Assembly (NCBI RefSeq): GCF_020084865.1
Contig: NZ_CP071953.1
Coordinates: 1,674,001-1,738,000, forward strand
From: Candidatus Kaistella beijingensis
GTDB taxonomy: Bacteria > Bacteroidota > Bacteroidia > Flavobacteriales > Weeksellaceae
Length of the DNA: 64,000 nt
Direction of reading: 5' to 3'
Part shown: positions 26,274-35,436 of the stretch, piece by piece
Layout: each line of letters opens with the position of its first letter
How positions within the stretch are numbered: position 1 is the stretch's first letter
Notes under the pieces: model-generated
The model's input: the letters and a program-made list of their open reading frames with translations, nothing else
What the model was told of the DNA's origin: nothing
Database searches by the model: none
Translations under genes and position numbers: made by a program

Positions 26274-26887
26274 TGAGAATTTTGGTATTGTTGGCGTGTT
26301 TATGCTCTGTGTTGGCTACAGCACAGAAAAAGAAGAAATATTTTGACGATGTGGTATCGAACGCAGATGCAAAAATAATTCTGTTGAAGCCTGTTGGGAA
26401 CAATCATCTTTCCAAAGACTATTCAACTTTTTTCGGATTTGGTTTTGGAGGAAATCTGATGACTCCGATTAATTTTGGGATTGGACTCGATTATAACGTC
26501 CTTTTCTCGAATGTAAAATATGGGAATGAAAATATGGCAGGAAGTATTGGTTCACCGGTTTTGACCATTGCAGATTTATTTATTTCGCACCGCGACAAGC
26601 TTTCCGAAGATTTTCAAGTTGAGGAAATGATCGGTTTTTCTTTTTACAGCCACACCAATCTTTTCAATTACCAAAAAAATCAGAAGTACAAAAATACCGG
26701 GAACGGATTGAATTTAGGAGGCAGAATTATCTACAATCTTGATATGGAAGGTTATCAACAGGTATTTTTGGCAGGAAAGATTAACTTTTACTATACCAAT
26801 GTTTTTAATGAAAACAAAGAGATTCAAAAATATTACGACCGCTCCGTTTTCTTAAGTCTTGGTTTAGGCTATCGATACAATTTTTAA
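26270..26887 (+). CDS. Outer-membrane beta-barrel-like protein
   Basis: A 205-residue protein with a signal peptide cut after ATAQ (about residue 19), alternating hydrophobic strands (FGFGFGGNLMTPINFGIGLDY) and the C-terminal aromatic end GYRYNF typical of outer-membrane barrels. The predicted eight or so strands suggest a small OmpW/OmpX-size barrel. It is co-translated with the preceding lipoprotein (4-base overlap). No specific function can be assigned. Confidence 0.65.
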   Translation: MMRILVLLACLCSVLATAQKKKKYFDDVVSNADAKIILLKPVGNNHLSKDYSTFFGFGFGGNLMTPINFGIGLDYNVLFSNVKYGNENMAGSIGSPVLTIADLFISHRDKLSEDFQVEEMIGFSFYSHTNLFNYQKNQKYKNTGNGLNLGGRIIYNLDMEGYQQVFLAGKINFYYTNVFNENKEIQKYYDRSVFLSLGLGYRYNF

Positions 26888-26934
26888 ATTCGTTTTAATA
26901 AGGCAGCAGAAAAATTTTCACCGTTTATTTTGTT

Positions 26935-26942
26935 TAAATTTG
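26935..26942 (+). promoter_or_regulatory. -7 promoter element, 4 nt from the ATG at 26947
   Basis: TAAATTTG matches TAnnTTTG, with only CTTT between it and the start codon, so a leaderless mRNA is predicted. Confidence 0.6.
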
Positions 26943-26946
26943 CTTT

Positions 26947-28446
26947 ATGATTGGATTCATCAAGAAAAAAATCGCTTTGATTTGGGCGAAAAAACATGTA
27001 AAAGAAACTGAAAACTTCAAACGAAATGCAGTTGAAGATCAGGAAAAGCTTCTACTTTCTTTAATAAAAACCGCCGAGAAAACTTTGTTTGGAAGAGAGA
27101 GAAATTTTGAAAAGATTAAAAACATTCAAGACTTTCAATCTGCCGTACAAATTGCTGATTATGAAGCCTTAAAAACCTATATTGAAAGAGTAAAAAAGGG
27201 GCAGCGGAACATTCTTTGGACAGAAACACCAGAATATTTTGCGAAAACTTCTGGTACGACTTCTGGTTCAAAATACATCCCGATTTCCAAGGAAGGAATG
27301 CCTTTTCAGATTGCGGCGGCTCAAAGTGCTATTTTTCATTATATTAATCAAAAAAACAATTCGGATTTTGTTTCCGGGAAAATGATTTTCTTGCAGGGAA
27401 GTCCAGAATTGGAAGAAATTTGCGGAATCAAAACCGGCCGACTTTCGGGAATTGTAGCGCATCACATCCCAAATTATTTGCAGAAGAACCGTTTGCCGAG
27501 TTTGAAAACCAACCTCATCGAAGATTGGGAAACCAAAGTGGATGAAATTGTAAAAGAAACTGAAAAGGAAAACATGACCTTAATTTCGGGGATTCCGCCG
27601 TGGCTGATCATGTATTTTGAAAAACTCATCGCGAGAAACGGAAAAAAAATCACGGAACTTTTTCCAAATCTTCAACTTATTATTACAGGCGGCGTCAATT
27701 TCGAACCTTATCGCGAAAAGATGAACGAACTTCTTGGAAAGCCAGTTGATACCATTCAAACTTTTCCGGCGAGTGAAGGATTTTTTGCGTTTCAGGATGA
27801 TTACCAAAAAGAAGGATTACTTCTTTTAACCAATCACGGAATTTTCTATGAATTTGTTCCACTTGAACAATACGGAAAGCCAAATGCAAGACGACTTACT
27901 TTGAAAGACGTCGAACTCAACAAAGATTATGCGTTGATTTTGACGACCAATTCGGGACTTTGGGCGTATTCGATTGGCGATGTGGTGCGATTTATTTCTA
28001 AAAATCCGCATCGAATTTTGGTTTCCGGAAGGACAAAACATTTCACCTCCGCATTTGGTGAACATGTGATTGCTTTTGAAGTGGAAGAAGCGATGAAAAC
28101 GACGGTAGAAAAATTTCCTGCCCAAATCACCGAATTTCACCTCGCTCCACAAGTTAACCCGAAAAATGGACTTCCGTACCACGAATGGTTCATCGAGTTT
28201 GAAAAAGAACCGGAAAATATGGAAGCGTTCAGGAAAAATCTCGATGACGAAATGCGGAAAAGGAACACCTATTACGATGATTTGATTTCCGGAAATATTT
28301 TACAGCCTTTAATTATAACTAAATTGAGGAAAAATGCTTTTCAAGATTATGCAAAATCAGAAGGGAAATTGGGTGGACAAAATAAAATCCCAAGATTGGC
28401 GAATGACAGGAAGATTGGGGATTTTTTGGGGAAAATTAAACTATAA
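26947..28446 (+). CDS. GH3-family adenylating enzyme
   Basis: A 499-residue member of the GH3 (auxin-responsive) family of acyl-acid amido synthetases within the ANL superfamily. The ATP loop is KTSGTTSGSKYIPIS (about residues 100-114), and further conserved blocks include FPASEGFFAFQ and GDVVRFISKNPHRILVSGRT. Plant GH3 enzymes join acids to amino acids; bacterial members are widespread in Bacteroidota but their substrates are mostly unknown. A -7 element four nt upstream gives a predicted leaderless transcript. Confidence 0.92.
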   Translation: MIGFIKKKIALIWAKKHVKETENFKRNAVEDQEKLLLSLIKTAEKTLFGRERNFEKIKNIQDFQSAVQIADYEALKTYIERVKKGQRNILWTETPEYFAKTSGTTSGSKYIPISKEGMPFQIAAAQSAIFHYINQKNNSDFVSGKMIFLQGSPELEEICGIKTGRLSGIVAHHIPNYLQKNRLPSLKTNLIEDWETKVDEIVKETEKENMTLISGIPPWLIMYFEKLIARNGKKITELFPNLQLIITGGVNFEPYREKMNELLGKPVDTIQTFPASEGFFAFQDDYQKEGLLLLTNHGIFYEFVPLEQYGKPNARRLTLKDVELNKDYALILTTNSGLWAYSIGDVVRFISKNPHRILVSGRTKHFTSAFGEHVIAFEVEEAMKTTVEKFPAQITEFHLAPQVNPKNGLPYHEWFIEFEKEPENMEAFRKNLDDEMRKRNTYYDDLISGNILQPLIITKLRKNAFQDYAKSEGKLGGQNKIPRLANDRKIGDFLGKIKL

Positions 28447-28456
28447 AATTTAAGTA

Positions 28457-28831
28457 ATGAAAAAGATTGCCTTTTTATTAGCATTATCTCTTATTGCTTG
28501 TTGCTCTACTACAAAATATAATATAACTGAAAGTAAATATAATTTTGATGATATTAAAGCCGGAACCAAATACACCTTTTATGACAAAAACGACCGAAAA
28601 TTTTTTGTGCAGGTGACCTCGGTTGAAAAGGACAGCATTAAAGGCTTAAAGAAAAAAGAGGAGTTTAAAATAGCGAAAAACGACATCAAAGAAATAAAGA
28701 AAAACAGGAACGGTGCAACAATCGCTCTTGTTGCAGGGGGCGTTGCAGTAATCGGTTTCACATGGATAATGGTAAATGTAATGAAAGATATTGGTAAAGT
28801 TACTGGTGCTGCTTTGGGAGGAAATCGTTAG
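28457..28831 (+). CDS. Small lipoprotein with C-terminal membrane segment
   Basis: A 124-residue protein with signal peptide and lipobox (LIACC, Cys 15/16), a lysine-rich beta domain (FFVQVTSVEKDSIKGLKKKE), and a hydrophobic Gly-containing helix near the C-terminus (ATIALVAGGVAVIGFTWIMV). Similar small lipoproteins occur next to many Bacteroidota genes with no known function. It overlaps the convergent SMR gene by 4 bases. Confidence 0.65.
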   Translation: MKKIAFLLALSLIACCSTTKYNITESKYNFDDIKAGTKYTFYDKNDRKFFVQVTSVEKDSIKGLKKKEEFKIAKNDIKEIKKNRNGATIALVAGGVAVIGFTWIMVNVMKDIGKVTGAALGGNR

Positions 28832-29166
28832 TTAGAAACCATTTTCAACCCCACAACAGAAGAAATTAACGTTATCACAAAAAACATCTTCCAAAAAGTG
28901 GCCGGTTCGTTGAAAATAAAAATTCCCACCAAAACACCGCCAACTGCGCCAATTCCCGTCCAAACCGCGTAAGCGGTCCCAATCGGAATCGGATTGTTTC
29001 CCCAAGAAATCGATTTATACATCAAAAACATACTGATAAATAAGGCGACAACGAATCCTGCCCACCAAAACAGACTTTCTTTTCCCGAAGTTTCCTGCGC
29101 TTTTCCGAGGCAGGTTGCAAATCCGGTTTCAAACAATCCGGCGATGATTAAGATGATCCAATTCAC
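28828..29166 (-). CDS. SMR-family exporter, Gdx/SugE-like
   Basis: A 112-residue, four-helix inner-membrane protein that works as an antiparallel dimer. The essential Glu13 is in IILIIAGLFETGFA, and GTAYAVWTGIGAVGG is the family hallmark. Members of the Gdx subtype export guanidinium ions; other SMR proteins export quaternary ammonium compounds. The overall pattern is closer to SugE/Gdx than to EmrE, with moderate confidence. No guanidine riboswitch was seen upstream. Confidence 0.88.
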   Translation of the reverse strand: MNWIILIIAGLFETGFATCLGKAQETSGKESLFWWAGFVVALFISMFLMYKSISWGNNPIPIGTAYAVWTGIGAVGGVLVGIFIFNEPATFWKMFFVITLISSVVGLKMVSN

Positions 29167-29192
29167 GGCAAAATTTTTAAAGTTTAAAATTT

Positions 29193-29292
29193 GAGGTTTG
29201 AGGTTTCAAGTTCCAAGTTTAAAATTAATTATTCACTGACAAAGTCAAATTTCACAGCGCAGCGATTTCACCGACAAAGTGGAATTCACTTT
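29193..29292. repeat. Word-like intergenic repeat with ttcac(c/t)gacaaagt copies
   Basis: The gap holds fourfold GTTT/AGGTTT words, then two copies of ttcac(t/c)gacaaagt (near 29233 and 29267) around an agcgcagcg core. The reverse complement resembles 32880-32935 (gtgaattTgcttcgc...), so these are probably members of one dispersed repeat family. Confidence 0.5.
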
Positions 29293-30531
29293 TTAATAAT
29301 TCATCCTTCTCAGTTTCGGTACGCTCGTTCCCACAATTAATGCAATCAAAACCGTCATTGTTCCACCGAAAACGACACTTCGAACAACGCCCAAAAGTTT
29401 TGCAGCGACACCGCTTTCAAACTGTCCCATTTCGTTACTCGACATGATGAAGATAGAATTTACGCTTAAAACTCGTCCACGAATATATTCCGGTGTTTTC
29501 AATTGTACGATTGTTCCACGGATTACGACAGAAATTCCATCCAACATTCCGCTCAACATCAAGAATCCGAACGAAAGCCAATACAATTTTGATAATCCGA
29601 AACCAATAATGCACAAACCAAATCCGGCAACTGCAACCAATAATATTTTTCCCTGATTTTTCTTTAACGGAACAAAAGCCAAAAAGGCAATAATACACAT
29701 CGAACCAATATCTGAAGCGGCATTCAATAAACCGAAACCTTCAGAACCAACCTTCAAAATATCCGTCGCATAAACTGGAATCATCGCCACTGCACCACCA
29801 AAAAGCACCGCAAACATATCGAGACAAAGTGCGCCCAAAATTTCTTTGGTTTTGTAAATGTAGGCAATTCCTTCGCGCATACTTTCCATCACATTTACTT
29901 CTTTATTCGTGTTTTCAGAATGGTGTTTGTTGAGCATCCAGAAGAAAAAGGAAGAAAAAATCATCAAACCAACGACCACCAAAATCGTCCCCGAAATATC
30001 AATCCAATGAATCATAAATCCGCCTAAAGCGTGACCTGCAACCGAAGCGGTAAGAAAAGTTCCTTGATTTAGAGTTATCGCATTGGGAAGTGTTTCACGC
30101 GGAACAATTCTCGGAATCATGGAAGGAATAATCGGTCCTAAAAAAGCTCGACAAAATCCCGTGAAGAAAATAATGACATAAATAAAATACGAAATATGTT
30201 TGTTGTCCAAATGCAAAAATTGGTCTCCGAAAAAAGCAGGAACCGCCAAAAGTGCAATCAAAAAAACATAGGCGTAATTACAAATCAACAACAGTTTTTT
30301 CTTCTCGGAATTATCAATGACATGACCTGCGTAAAGTGCGGTTGAAACTGCAGGAATTACTTCCGACAAACCAATCAAACCGATTGCAAAAGGATCTTTC
30401 GTCAACTGATAAATCCACCATCCCATCAAAGTTGCCAACATTCGGAACGATAAAACGAGGAAGAATCTTCCCGTCATCAAGTTTCGAAATTCGGGGATTT
30501 TTAGGGTTTGAATCGGTTTTAATGAAAACAT
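29293..30531 (-). CDS. Major facilitator superfamily transporter
   Basis: A 412-residue, 12-helix exporter of the EntS/MFS_3 type. YAGHVIDNSEKKKLL is the loop between helices 2 and 3 (motif A region). Residues 85-190 carry the second set of helices, with a conserved FTGFCRAFLGPIIPSMIPRIV. The C-terminal half follows a soluble loop. The substrate is unknown, possibly a siderophore or drug. Its -7 element ends 4 nt from the ATG, predicting a leaderless mRNA. Confidence 0.88.
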   Translation of the reverse strand: MFSLKPIQTLKIPEFRNLMTGRFFLVLSFRMLATLMGWWIYQLTKDPFAIGLIGLSEVIPAVSTALYAGHVIDNSEKKKLLLICNYAYVFLIALLAVPAFFGDQFLHLDNKHISYFIYVIIFFTGFCRAFLGPIIPSMIPRIVPRETLPNAITLNQGTFLTASVAGHALGGFMIHWIDISGTILVVVGLMIFSSFFFWMLNKHHSENTNKEVNVMESMREGIAYIYKTKEILGALCLDMFAVLFGGAVAMIPVYATDILKVGSEGFGLLNAASDIGSMCIIAFLAFVPLKKNQGKILLVAVAGFGLCIIGFGLSKLYWLSFGFLMLSGMLDGISVVIRGTIVQLKTPEYIRGRVLSVNSIFIMSSNEMGQFESGVAAKLLGVVRSVVFGGTMTVLIALIVGTSVPKLRRMNY

Positions 30532-30535
30532 TTTG

Positions 30536-30543
30536 CAAAAATA
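30536..30543 (-). promoter_or_regulatory. -7 promoter element, 4 nt from the ATG of the MFS gene
   Basis: Minus-strand TATTTTTG with only CAAA between it and the start codon. Confidence 0.6.
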
Positions 30544-30717
30544 GGGTAAATTTGAAAATGATTTAATCTGAGAATTTGAAAATAAAATTATTTGACCAAA
30601 TAATCTTTTTTGTTAAAATGGATGACTTACCAACAATACCATAACTGACAATCAACAAATTAACAAGGATTCGTTCGTTTTGTTGATTACTCAAAATTTA
30701 AAAACTGATAAATTTTC

Positions 30718-30725
30718 TACCTTTG
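30718..30725 (+). promoter_or_regulatory. -7 promoter element, 4 nt from the dnaB start
   Basis: TACCTTTG followed by CGTT, then ATG at 30730; predicts a leaderless dnaB mRNA. Confidence 0.6.
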
Positions 30726-30729
30726 CGTT

Positions 30730-32319
30730 ATGACTCAGAAGGAAACATTATCGTCGCTTATACACGGTAATTTTGCGAAGGAACTTTCAATTTCCGATGG
30801 TAAAATGCCGCCCAATGCAGTAGATTTCGAGAAACTGGTGATCGGAACTTTTTTGATTGACAAGAAAGGACTTGATTACTCTATCGATTTATTAACGCCC
30901 GAAGTTTTTTACGATCCTCGACATCAGGAGATTTTTCGTGCGATTTTAAAATTGTTTGAAGGAAATCATCCTGTGGATTTAATGACCGTGATTCAGGAAT
31001 TGAAAAGAACGGAAAGACTTGGTTTTGCAGGTGGCGATCATTACATCATCGATTTGACCATGGGCGTTTCTTCGAGCGCGCACATTGAATATCACGTTCG
31101 TGTGATTTTGGAAAAATTTATTTTAAGAAGTTTGATTAATGTTTCCGCAAACGTCATCGACAGTTCCTACAAAGAATCCACGGACGTTTTCGAACTTCTC
31201 GACAAAGCCGAACAAAGCTTCTTCGAAATCACCAACGGAACCATCAAGAAAGGTTTCGACACTGCAAATACTTTGGTAAAACAGGCAATTGATACCATCA
31301 AATCTTTAAAAGACAAAGAAGGGCTTTCCGGAGTTCCGTCGGGTTTTAGAGATATTGACAAGGAAACCGGTGGTTGGCAAAATTCAGATTTAATTATTAT
31401 TGCGGCGCGTCCTGCGATGGGAAAAACGGCGTTTCTACTTTCGATGGCGAGAAATATTGCCGTTCAACATAAAATTCCTTTGGCTTTATTTTCTTTGGAA
31501 ATGGCTTCAGTTCAGTTGATTACGAGAATGATCGCTTCTGAAACCGGAATTTCATCCGAAAAATTAAGGAAGGGGCAAATGTCCGATGAAGAATGGCAAA
31601 GACTATTCTCCAACGTTTCTGAATTGGAAAACGCACCTTTATTCATTGATGAAACTCCGTCACTTTCTGTTTTTGATTTCCGTGCAAAATGTAGAAGATT
31701 AGTAATGCAGCACGGCGTGAAAATCATCATGGTCGATTATTTACAGTTGATGACGGCAAATTCCGGAAAAGGCGGCGCAGGAAACCGTGAGCAGGAAATT
31801 GCCATGATTTCCCGTTCGTTAAAAGCCATCGCAAAAGAACTGAATGTTCCTGTAATCGCACTTTCGCAGTTGTCGAGAAGTGTTGAAACGCGTCCCGGAA
31901 AAAGACCTCAACTTTCCGACCTTCGTGAATCCGGAGCTATTGAACAGGACGCAGATATTGTGTCATTTATTTTCCGCCCGGAATATTACAAGATTACAAC
32001 TTGGGACAACGATGAAGACGGCGCAGAAACTTCCACCGAAAATCAGGCAGAACTCATCATCGCAAAACACAGAAATGGTGCAACTGCAGATGTGAGGATG
32101 TCTTTCTACAAAAATATTGCAAAATTTGCCGACCTCGATTTGTTTGGAAGCGGTTACGGTTATCAAGCTTCAAATTTCGGTCAACAGGAAGAACCAAGCG
32201 GTTTCGACCGTATTAAAACCACGATTGATCCGGGTGCAGCGTTCGATTTACCTTCCAACCAAAATCTTTCCGGCTCATCGATGAATGATTTGGATGATGA
32301 TGACGATTTTTTATATTAA
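30730..32319 (+). CDS. dnaB: Replicative DNA helicase
   Basis: A 529-residue hexameric helicase that unwinds DNA ahead of the replication fork. The N-terminal DnaB domain (about residues 25-130; AVDFEKLVIGTFLIDKKGLD) is followed by the RecA-like motor with Walker A AARPAMGKTAF, SLEMASVQLITRM, Walker B MVDYLQLM and an arginine-finger region near SRSVETRPGKRPQLSDLRESG. The C-terminal tail is Asp-rich (DLDDDDDFLY). It is the first gene after a -7 element only 4 nt upstream. Confidence 0.97.
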   Translation: MTQKETLSSLIHGNFAKELSISDGKMPPNAVDFEKLVIGTFLIDKKGLDYSIDLLTPEVFYDPRHQEIFRAILKLFEGNHPVDLMTVIQELKRTERLGFAGGDHYIIDLTMGVSSSAHIEYHVRVILEKFILRSLINVSANVIDSSYKESTDVFELLDKAEQSFFEITNGTIKKGFDTANTLVKQAIDTIKSLKDKEGLSGVPSGFRDIDKETGGWQNSDLIIIAARPAMGKTAFLLSMARNIAVQHKIPLALFSLEMASVQLITRMIASETGISSEKLRKGQMSDEEWQRLFSNVSELENAPLFIDETPSLSVFDFRAKCRRLVMQHGVKIIMVDYLQLMTANSGKGGAGNREQEIAMISRSLKAIAKELNVPVIALSQLSRSVETRPGKRPQLSDLRESGAIEQDADIVSFIFRPEYYKITTWDNDEDGAETSTENQAELIIAKHRNGATADVRMSFYKNIAKFADLDLFGSGYGYQASNFGQQEEPSGFDRIKTTIDPGAAFDLPSNQNLSGSSMNDLDDDDDFLY

Positions 32320-32391
32320 ATCATGAGAAATGAGCAATTAGTAATGAGCAATAGTTTTGCTGAACGATGATTGCAGAATGCCGAAAGCAAA

Positions 32392-32871
32392 ATGATGAGA
32401 ATCGAAATCTTCACCGACGGAGCTTGCAGCGGAAACCCCGGAAAAGGCGGTTACGGAATCGTGATGAAAGTTCCCGAAAAAAATTACGAAAAACAATTTT
32501 CACAAGGTTATCGTTTGACGACCAATAATCGTATGGAACTTCTCGCCGTCATCGTGGCTTTGGAGAAATTGAAATCCACCGAAAACGACATCCATATTTT
32601 TACCGACAGCAAATATGTTTCCGATGCAATTAATCAAAATTGGATTTATGGTTGGATCCGCAAAGGTTTCAAAAATGTAAAAAACCCCGATTTGTGGCGA
32701 CGTATCATTCCTCTACTGAAAACCCACAAAACCACTTTCCATTGGGTAAAAGGTCACGCCGGACATCCCGAAAACGAAATCTGCGACCAACTCGCCGTGA
32801 AAGCTTCACAGTCTGAAAATTTGTTGGTTGACGAGTTTTTTGAGCAGCAGAAAGATGCAGGGCTTTTTTAG
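32392..32871 (+). CDS. rnhA: Ribonuclease HI
   Basis: A 159-residue enzyme that cuts RNA in RNA-DNA hybrids. The catalytic Asp is in IFTDGACSGNPGKGGYG, Glu in NRMELLAVI, the second Asp in IFTDSKYV, and the C-terminal His-Asp region in GHAGHPENEICDQLA. ATG 32392 (or 32395) is preferred over TTG 32371. The 73-bp gap after dnaB carries repeated gag/aat words typical of this window's intergenic repeats. Confidence 0.95.
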   Translation: MMRIEIFTDGACSGNPGKGGYGIVMKVPEKNYEKQFSQGYRLTTNNRMELLAVIVALEKLKSTENDIHIFTDSKYVSDAINQNWIYGWIRKGFKNVKNPDLWRRIIPLLKTHKTTFHWVKGHAGHPENEICDQLAVKASQSENLLVDEFFEQQKDAGLF

Positions 32872-32874
32872 TGA

Positions 32875-32967
32875 ATTTCTTATAGTGAATTCGCTTCGCT
32901 GTCAATGGTGAATTTGCTTCGCAGTGAATAGTGAATTTTTAGTGGTTCAAAGACATTTAATGAATTT
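32875..32967. repeat. gtgaatt-rich imperfect repeats before the 16-bp array
   Basis: Several gtgaattT/C words with alternating gcttcgc cores are oriented opposite to the aaattcac words of the array that follows, so the two halves can pair. This resembles the reverse complement of 29230-29290. Confidence 0.5.
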
Positions 32968-33063
32968 GAAATTCACTCCGAAGGAAATTCACTCCGAAGG
33001 AAATTCACTCCGAAGGAAATTCACTCCGAAGGAAATTCACTCCGAAGGAAATTCACTCCGAAG
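32968..33063 (+). repeat. 16-bp tandem array, 6 exact copies
   Basis: The unit gaaattcactccgaag repeats six times exactly, followed by a degenerate seventh start (aaaattcac). It ends 17 bases before the -7 element of the nitroreductase gene. There are no spacers, so it is not a CRISPR array. Confidence 0.95.
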
Positions 33064-33080
33064 AAAATTCACTTTTTCAT

Positions 33081-33088
33081 TATCTTTG
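33081..33088 (+). promoter_or_regulatory. -7 promoter element, 4 nt from the nitroreductase ATG
   Basis: TATCTTTG followed by TTCA and ATG at 33093. The -33 region falls on the end of the 16-bp array. Confidence 0.6.
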
Positions 33089-33092
33089 TTCA

Positions 33093-33722
33093 ATGAATTA
33101 CCTGGAATCATTACAGCAAAGATATTCAGTGAAAAAATTTGATCCTGCAAAAAAACTTTCTCCTGAAATTTTACAGAATATTTTGGATGCCGGAAAACTT
33201 TCCGCGAGTTCGCTCGGACTTCAACCTTACCGAATTTTGGTGGTGGAAAGTGATGAGATGAAACAAAAACTCGTTCCCGCATTCTTTAACCCCTCGCAAA
33301 TTTCAACGTGTTCGCATTTGATTGTGATTGTCACGAGAAAGAAAATTGATGAAAATTACATCGGTAATTATTTCAACCACATTTCACAAACACGGGAGAT
33401 CCCGGTTGAAAATCTGCAGCCATTCAAGAAAAGTATCGATTCTTTCATGAATCTCAACTCCAACGAGGAAATGCTGCATTGGAATGAAAAGCAAGGCTAT
33501 CTTCTACTTGGAAACTTGATGTTTGCCGCCGCTTTGGAAAAAGTGGATACGTGTCCTATGGAAGGTTTTAAAATGGATGAAATTTCAAAGATTCTTGAAA
33601 TAGATTCAGAAATTGAAAAGGTGACGGTGACTTTAGCACTTGGTTATCGGGCGGAAGACGATGCTTTTCAGAAAATGAAAAAAGTGAGGAAGCCGAATGA
33701 AAAACTATTTAAATTTCTGTAA
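33093..33722 (+). CDS. Nitroreductase-family NAD(P)H oxidoreductase
   Basis: A 209-residue FMN-dependent oxidoreductase. The phosphate-binding N-terminal motif RYSVKKFDPAKKLS is followed by SASSLGLQPYRILVV, and the C-terminal block has the GYRAEDD-type ending. It resembles NfsB-like enzymes that reduce nitroaromatics or quinones. Its promoter is preceded by the 16-bp tandem array at 32968-33063, so copy number could affect expression (inference). Confidence 0.9.
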   Translation: MNYLESLQQRYSVKKFDPAKKLSPEILQNILDAGKLSASSLGLQPYRILVVESDEMKQKLVPAFFNPSQISTCSHLIVIVTRKKIDENYIGNYFNHISQTREIPVENLQPFKKSIDSFMNLNSNEEMLHWNEKQGYLLLGNLMFAAALEKVDTCPMEGFKMDEISKILEIDSEIEKVTVTLALGYRAEDDAFQKMKKVRKPNEKLFKFL

Positions 33723-33747
33723 ATTTGAATCAATAAAATTCTAAAAA

Positions 33748-33822
33748 TGAATGCGATAAGACAAATTGTGCAGGTAAAAAACCGCAAATTAGATATTCAA
33801 TTGCCTGCGCCCAAATTTTAAA
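33748..33822 (+). CDS. 24-residue open frame, possibly a remnant of a small antitoxin-like protein
   Basis: MNAIRQIVQVKNRKLDIQLP resembles the first strand-turn-strand of common Bacteroidota small proteins that usually run to about 70 residues with 'LPe.F....VEVIvlp'. Here the frame stops after 24 residues, 7 bases before nadB. It could be a truncated antitoxin or a leader peptide. Confidence 0.3.
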
Positions 33823-33829
33823 TTTACCG

Positions 33830-35431
33830 ATGATAAAAGCGGACGTCCTTGTAATTGGTTCCGGAATTTCCGGACTTTCTTACGCCATAAAAATTTCTGA
33901 AAAAATGCCCGATGCCAAAATCATCATCGTCACCAAAGCCGATGAAGATGAAAGCAACACCAAATATGCACAAGGTGGACTCGCTGTAGTGACCGATTTC
34001 GATAAGGATAATTTCCAAAAACACATCGACGACACGATGAGAGCCGGCGATGGCGAAAATAATTTGGAAGTCGTGAAAATGGTCATCGAGGAAGGTCCTG
34101 CAAGATTTCGCGAATTGGTGGAATGGGGAACTCGGTTTGATCTTGAAAAAGACGGCGATTTCAAATTGGGAAGAGAAGGCGGTCACACCGAAAACAGAAT
34201 CGTTCACCATAAAGATATTACAGGAGCCGAAATTGAAAGAGCGCTTTTGGAAACCGTCAAAAAATCCCCGAATATTGAAATGTTGGATCATCATTACGTC
34301 ATCGATTTAATTACACAGCACCACGTTCCGGGAAAGATTTTCGACAAAGAAAAAATCGACTGTTACGGAGCGTATATTCTTGACGAAAAGAATAAGAAAA
34401 TCAAGAAAATCACCGCCAAAATTACTTTGGTTGCCACAGGAGGAGCCGGTCACGTTTACAAAAACACGACCAATCCAATCATCGCAACAGGAGACGGAAT
34501 TGCTTTCGTTCACAGAGCACGCGGAAAAGTTTCCAACATGCAGTATTATCAATTTCACCCGACTGCACTTTATTCTAAAAGAGATGGAATGTTGTTTTTG
34601 ATTTCCGAAGCGGTTCGTGGAGATGGAGCAAAACTTCGTTTGAAAAATGGTGAAAAATTCATGCAGAAATACGATGAACGGGAAGAATTGGCTTCAAGAG
34701 ACATCGTAGCAAGAGCGATTGACAACGAACTGAAAATTTCCGGCGACGAATATGTCGGTTTGGATTGCCGTGAAATGGACCACGAAAAATTCAAGGAACA
34801 CTTTCCTAATATTTACCAAAAATGTATGGATGAAGGAATTGATCCTTTCAAGCAGATGATTCCGGTTGTTCCGGCGTGTCATTATTTAATGGGCGGAATT
34901 GAAACCGATATGAACGGACAAAGTTCCATTAAAAATCTTTTCGCAGTGGGTGAATGCACGAATTCAGGACTTCACGGCGCAAATCGATTGGCGTCAAATT
35001 CATTGTTGGAAGGTTTGGTTTTCGGACACAATGCGGCGATGAAAACAGTGGAATTACTGCGAATCAACGACTTTAATTTTGATGATTTAAAAGCCATTCC
35101 CGAATGGAATGAAGAAGGCATGAAAATGATGGATGAAATGGTGATGGTCTCTTATTTACGCCGTCAATTACAGGAAATGATGAGCGATTTGGTGGCGATT
35201 GTCCGAAGCAATGAACGTTTGGAACTCGCAAAGAAAAAACAGCGGGAGATTTTCGATGCGGTGACTGAATTGTACAACTACTCTATTCTTTCGCCACAAC
35301 TTTCCGAATTGAGAAATTTGGTAAATGTTTCGTATCTGATTATTAAACAGTCGATTGCAATGAAGGAAAATAAAGGAAGTTTTTATAATAAGGATTTGGC
35401 GAAGAAACCTTTGACGATTTCTGAAAATTAA
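33830..35431 (+). CDS. nadB: L-aspartate oxidase
   Basis: A 533-residue FAD enzyme making iminoaspartate in de novo NAD synthesis. The FAD-binding motif VLVIGSGISGLSYA is at the N-terminus, and the conserved GGLAVV, GGAGHVYKNTTNP and HGANRLASNSLLEG blocks are present. It is co-linear with a sulfurtransferase and nadC (gaps of 5 and 10 bases), so the three form an operon. nadA is not in this window. Confidence 0.95.
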   Translation: MIKADVLVIGSGISGLSYAIKISEKMPDAKIIIVTKADEDESNTKYAQGGLAVVTDFDKDNFQKHIDDTMRAGDGENNLEVVKMVIEEGPARFRELVEWGTRFDLEKDGDFKLGREGGHTENRIVHHKDITGAEIERALLETVKKSPNIEMLDHHYVIDLITQHHVPGKIFDKEKIDCYGAYILDEKNKKIKKITAKITLVATGGAGHVYKNTTNPIIATGDGIAFVHRARGKVSNMQYYQFHPTALYSKRDGMLFLISEAVRGDGAKLRLKNGEKFMQKYDEREELASRDIVARAIDNELKISGDEYVGLDCREMDHEKFKEHFPNIYQKCMDEGIDPFKQMIPVVPACHYLMGGIETDMNGQSSIKNLFAVGECTNSGLHGANRLASNSLLEGLVFGHNAAMKTVELLRINDFNFDDLKAIPEWNEEGMKMMDEMVMVSYLRRQLQEMMSDLVAIVRSNERLELAKKKQREIFDAVTELYNYSILSPQLSELRNLVNVSYLIIKQSIAMKENKGSFYNKDLAKKPLTISEN

Positions 35432-35436
35432 ATTTA

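Noticed and set aside
28450..29170. Guanidine riboswitch for the Gdx-like exporter
   Set aside because: No ACGR-type or ykkC-like structure could be recognised in the 127-bp upstream gap, which instead holds word-like repeats.
32968..33063. CRISPR array
   Set aside because: The units are directly adjacent with no spacers and no cas genes are present.
32924..33142. 72-residue frame with KEIHSEG repeats
   Set aside because: It is only the translation of the 16-bp tandem array and would run across the nitroreductase promoter and start.
33824..34294. 156-residue minus-strand frame
   Set aside because: Lies wholly opposite nadB; the plus frame carries clear family motifs.
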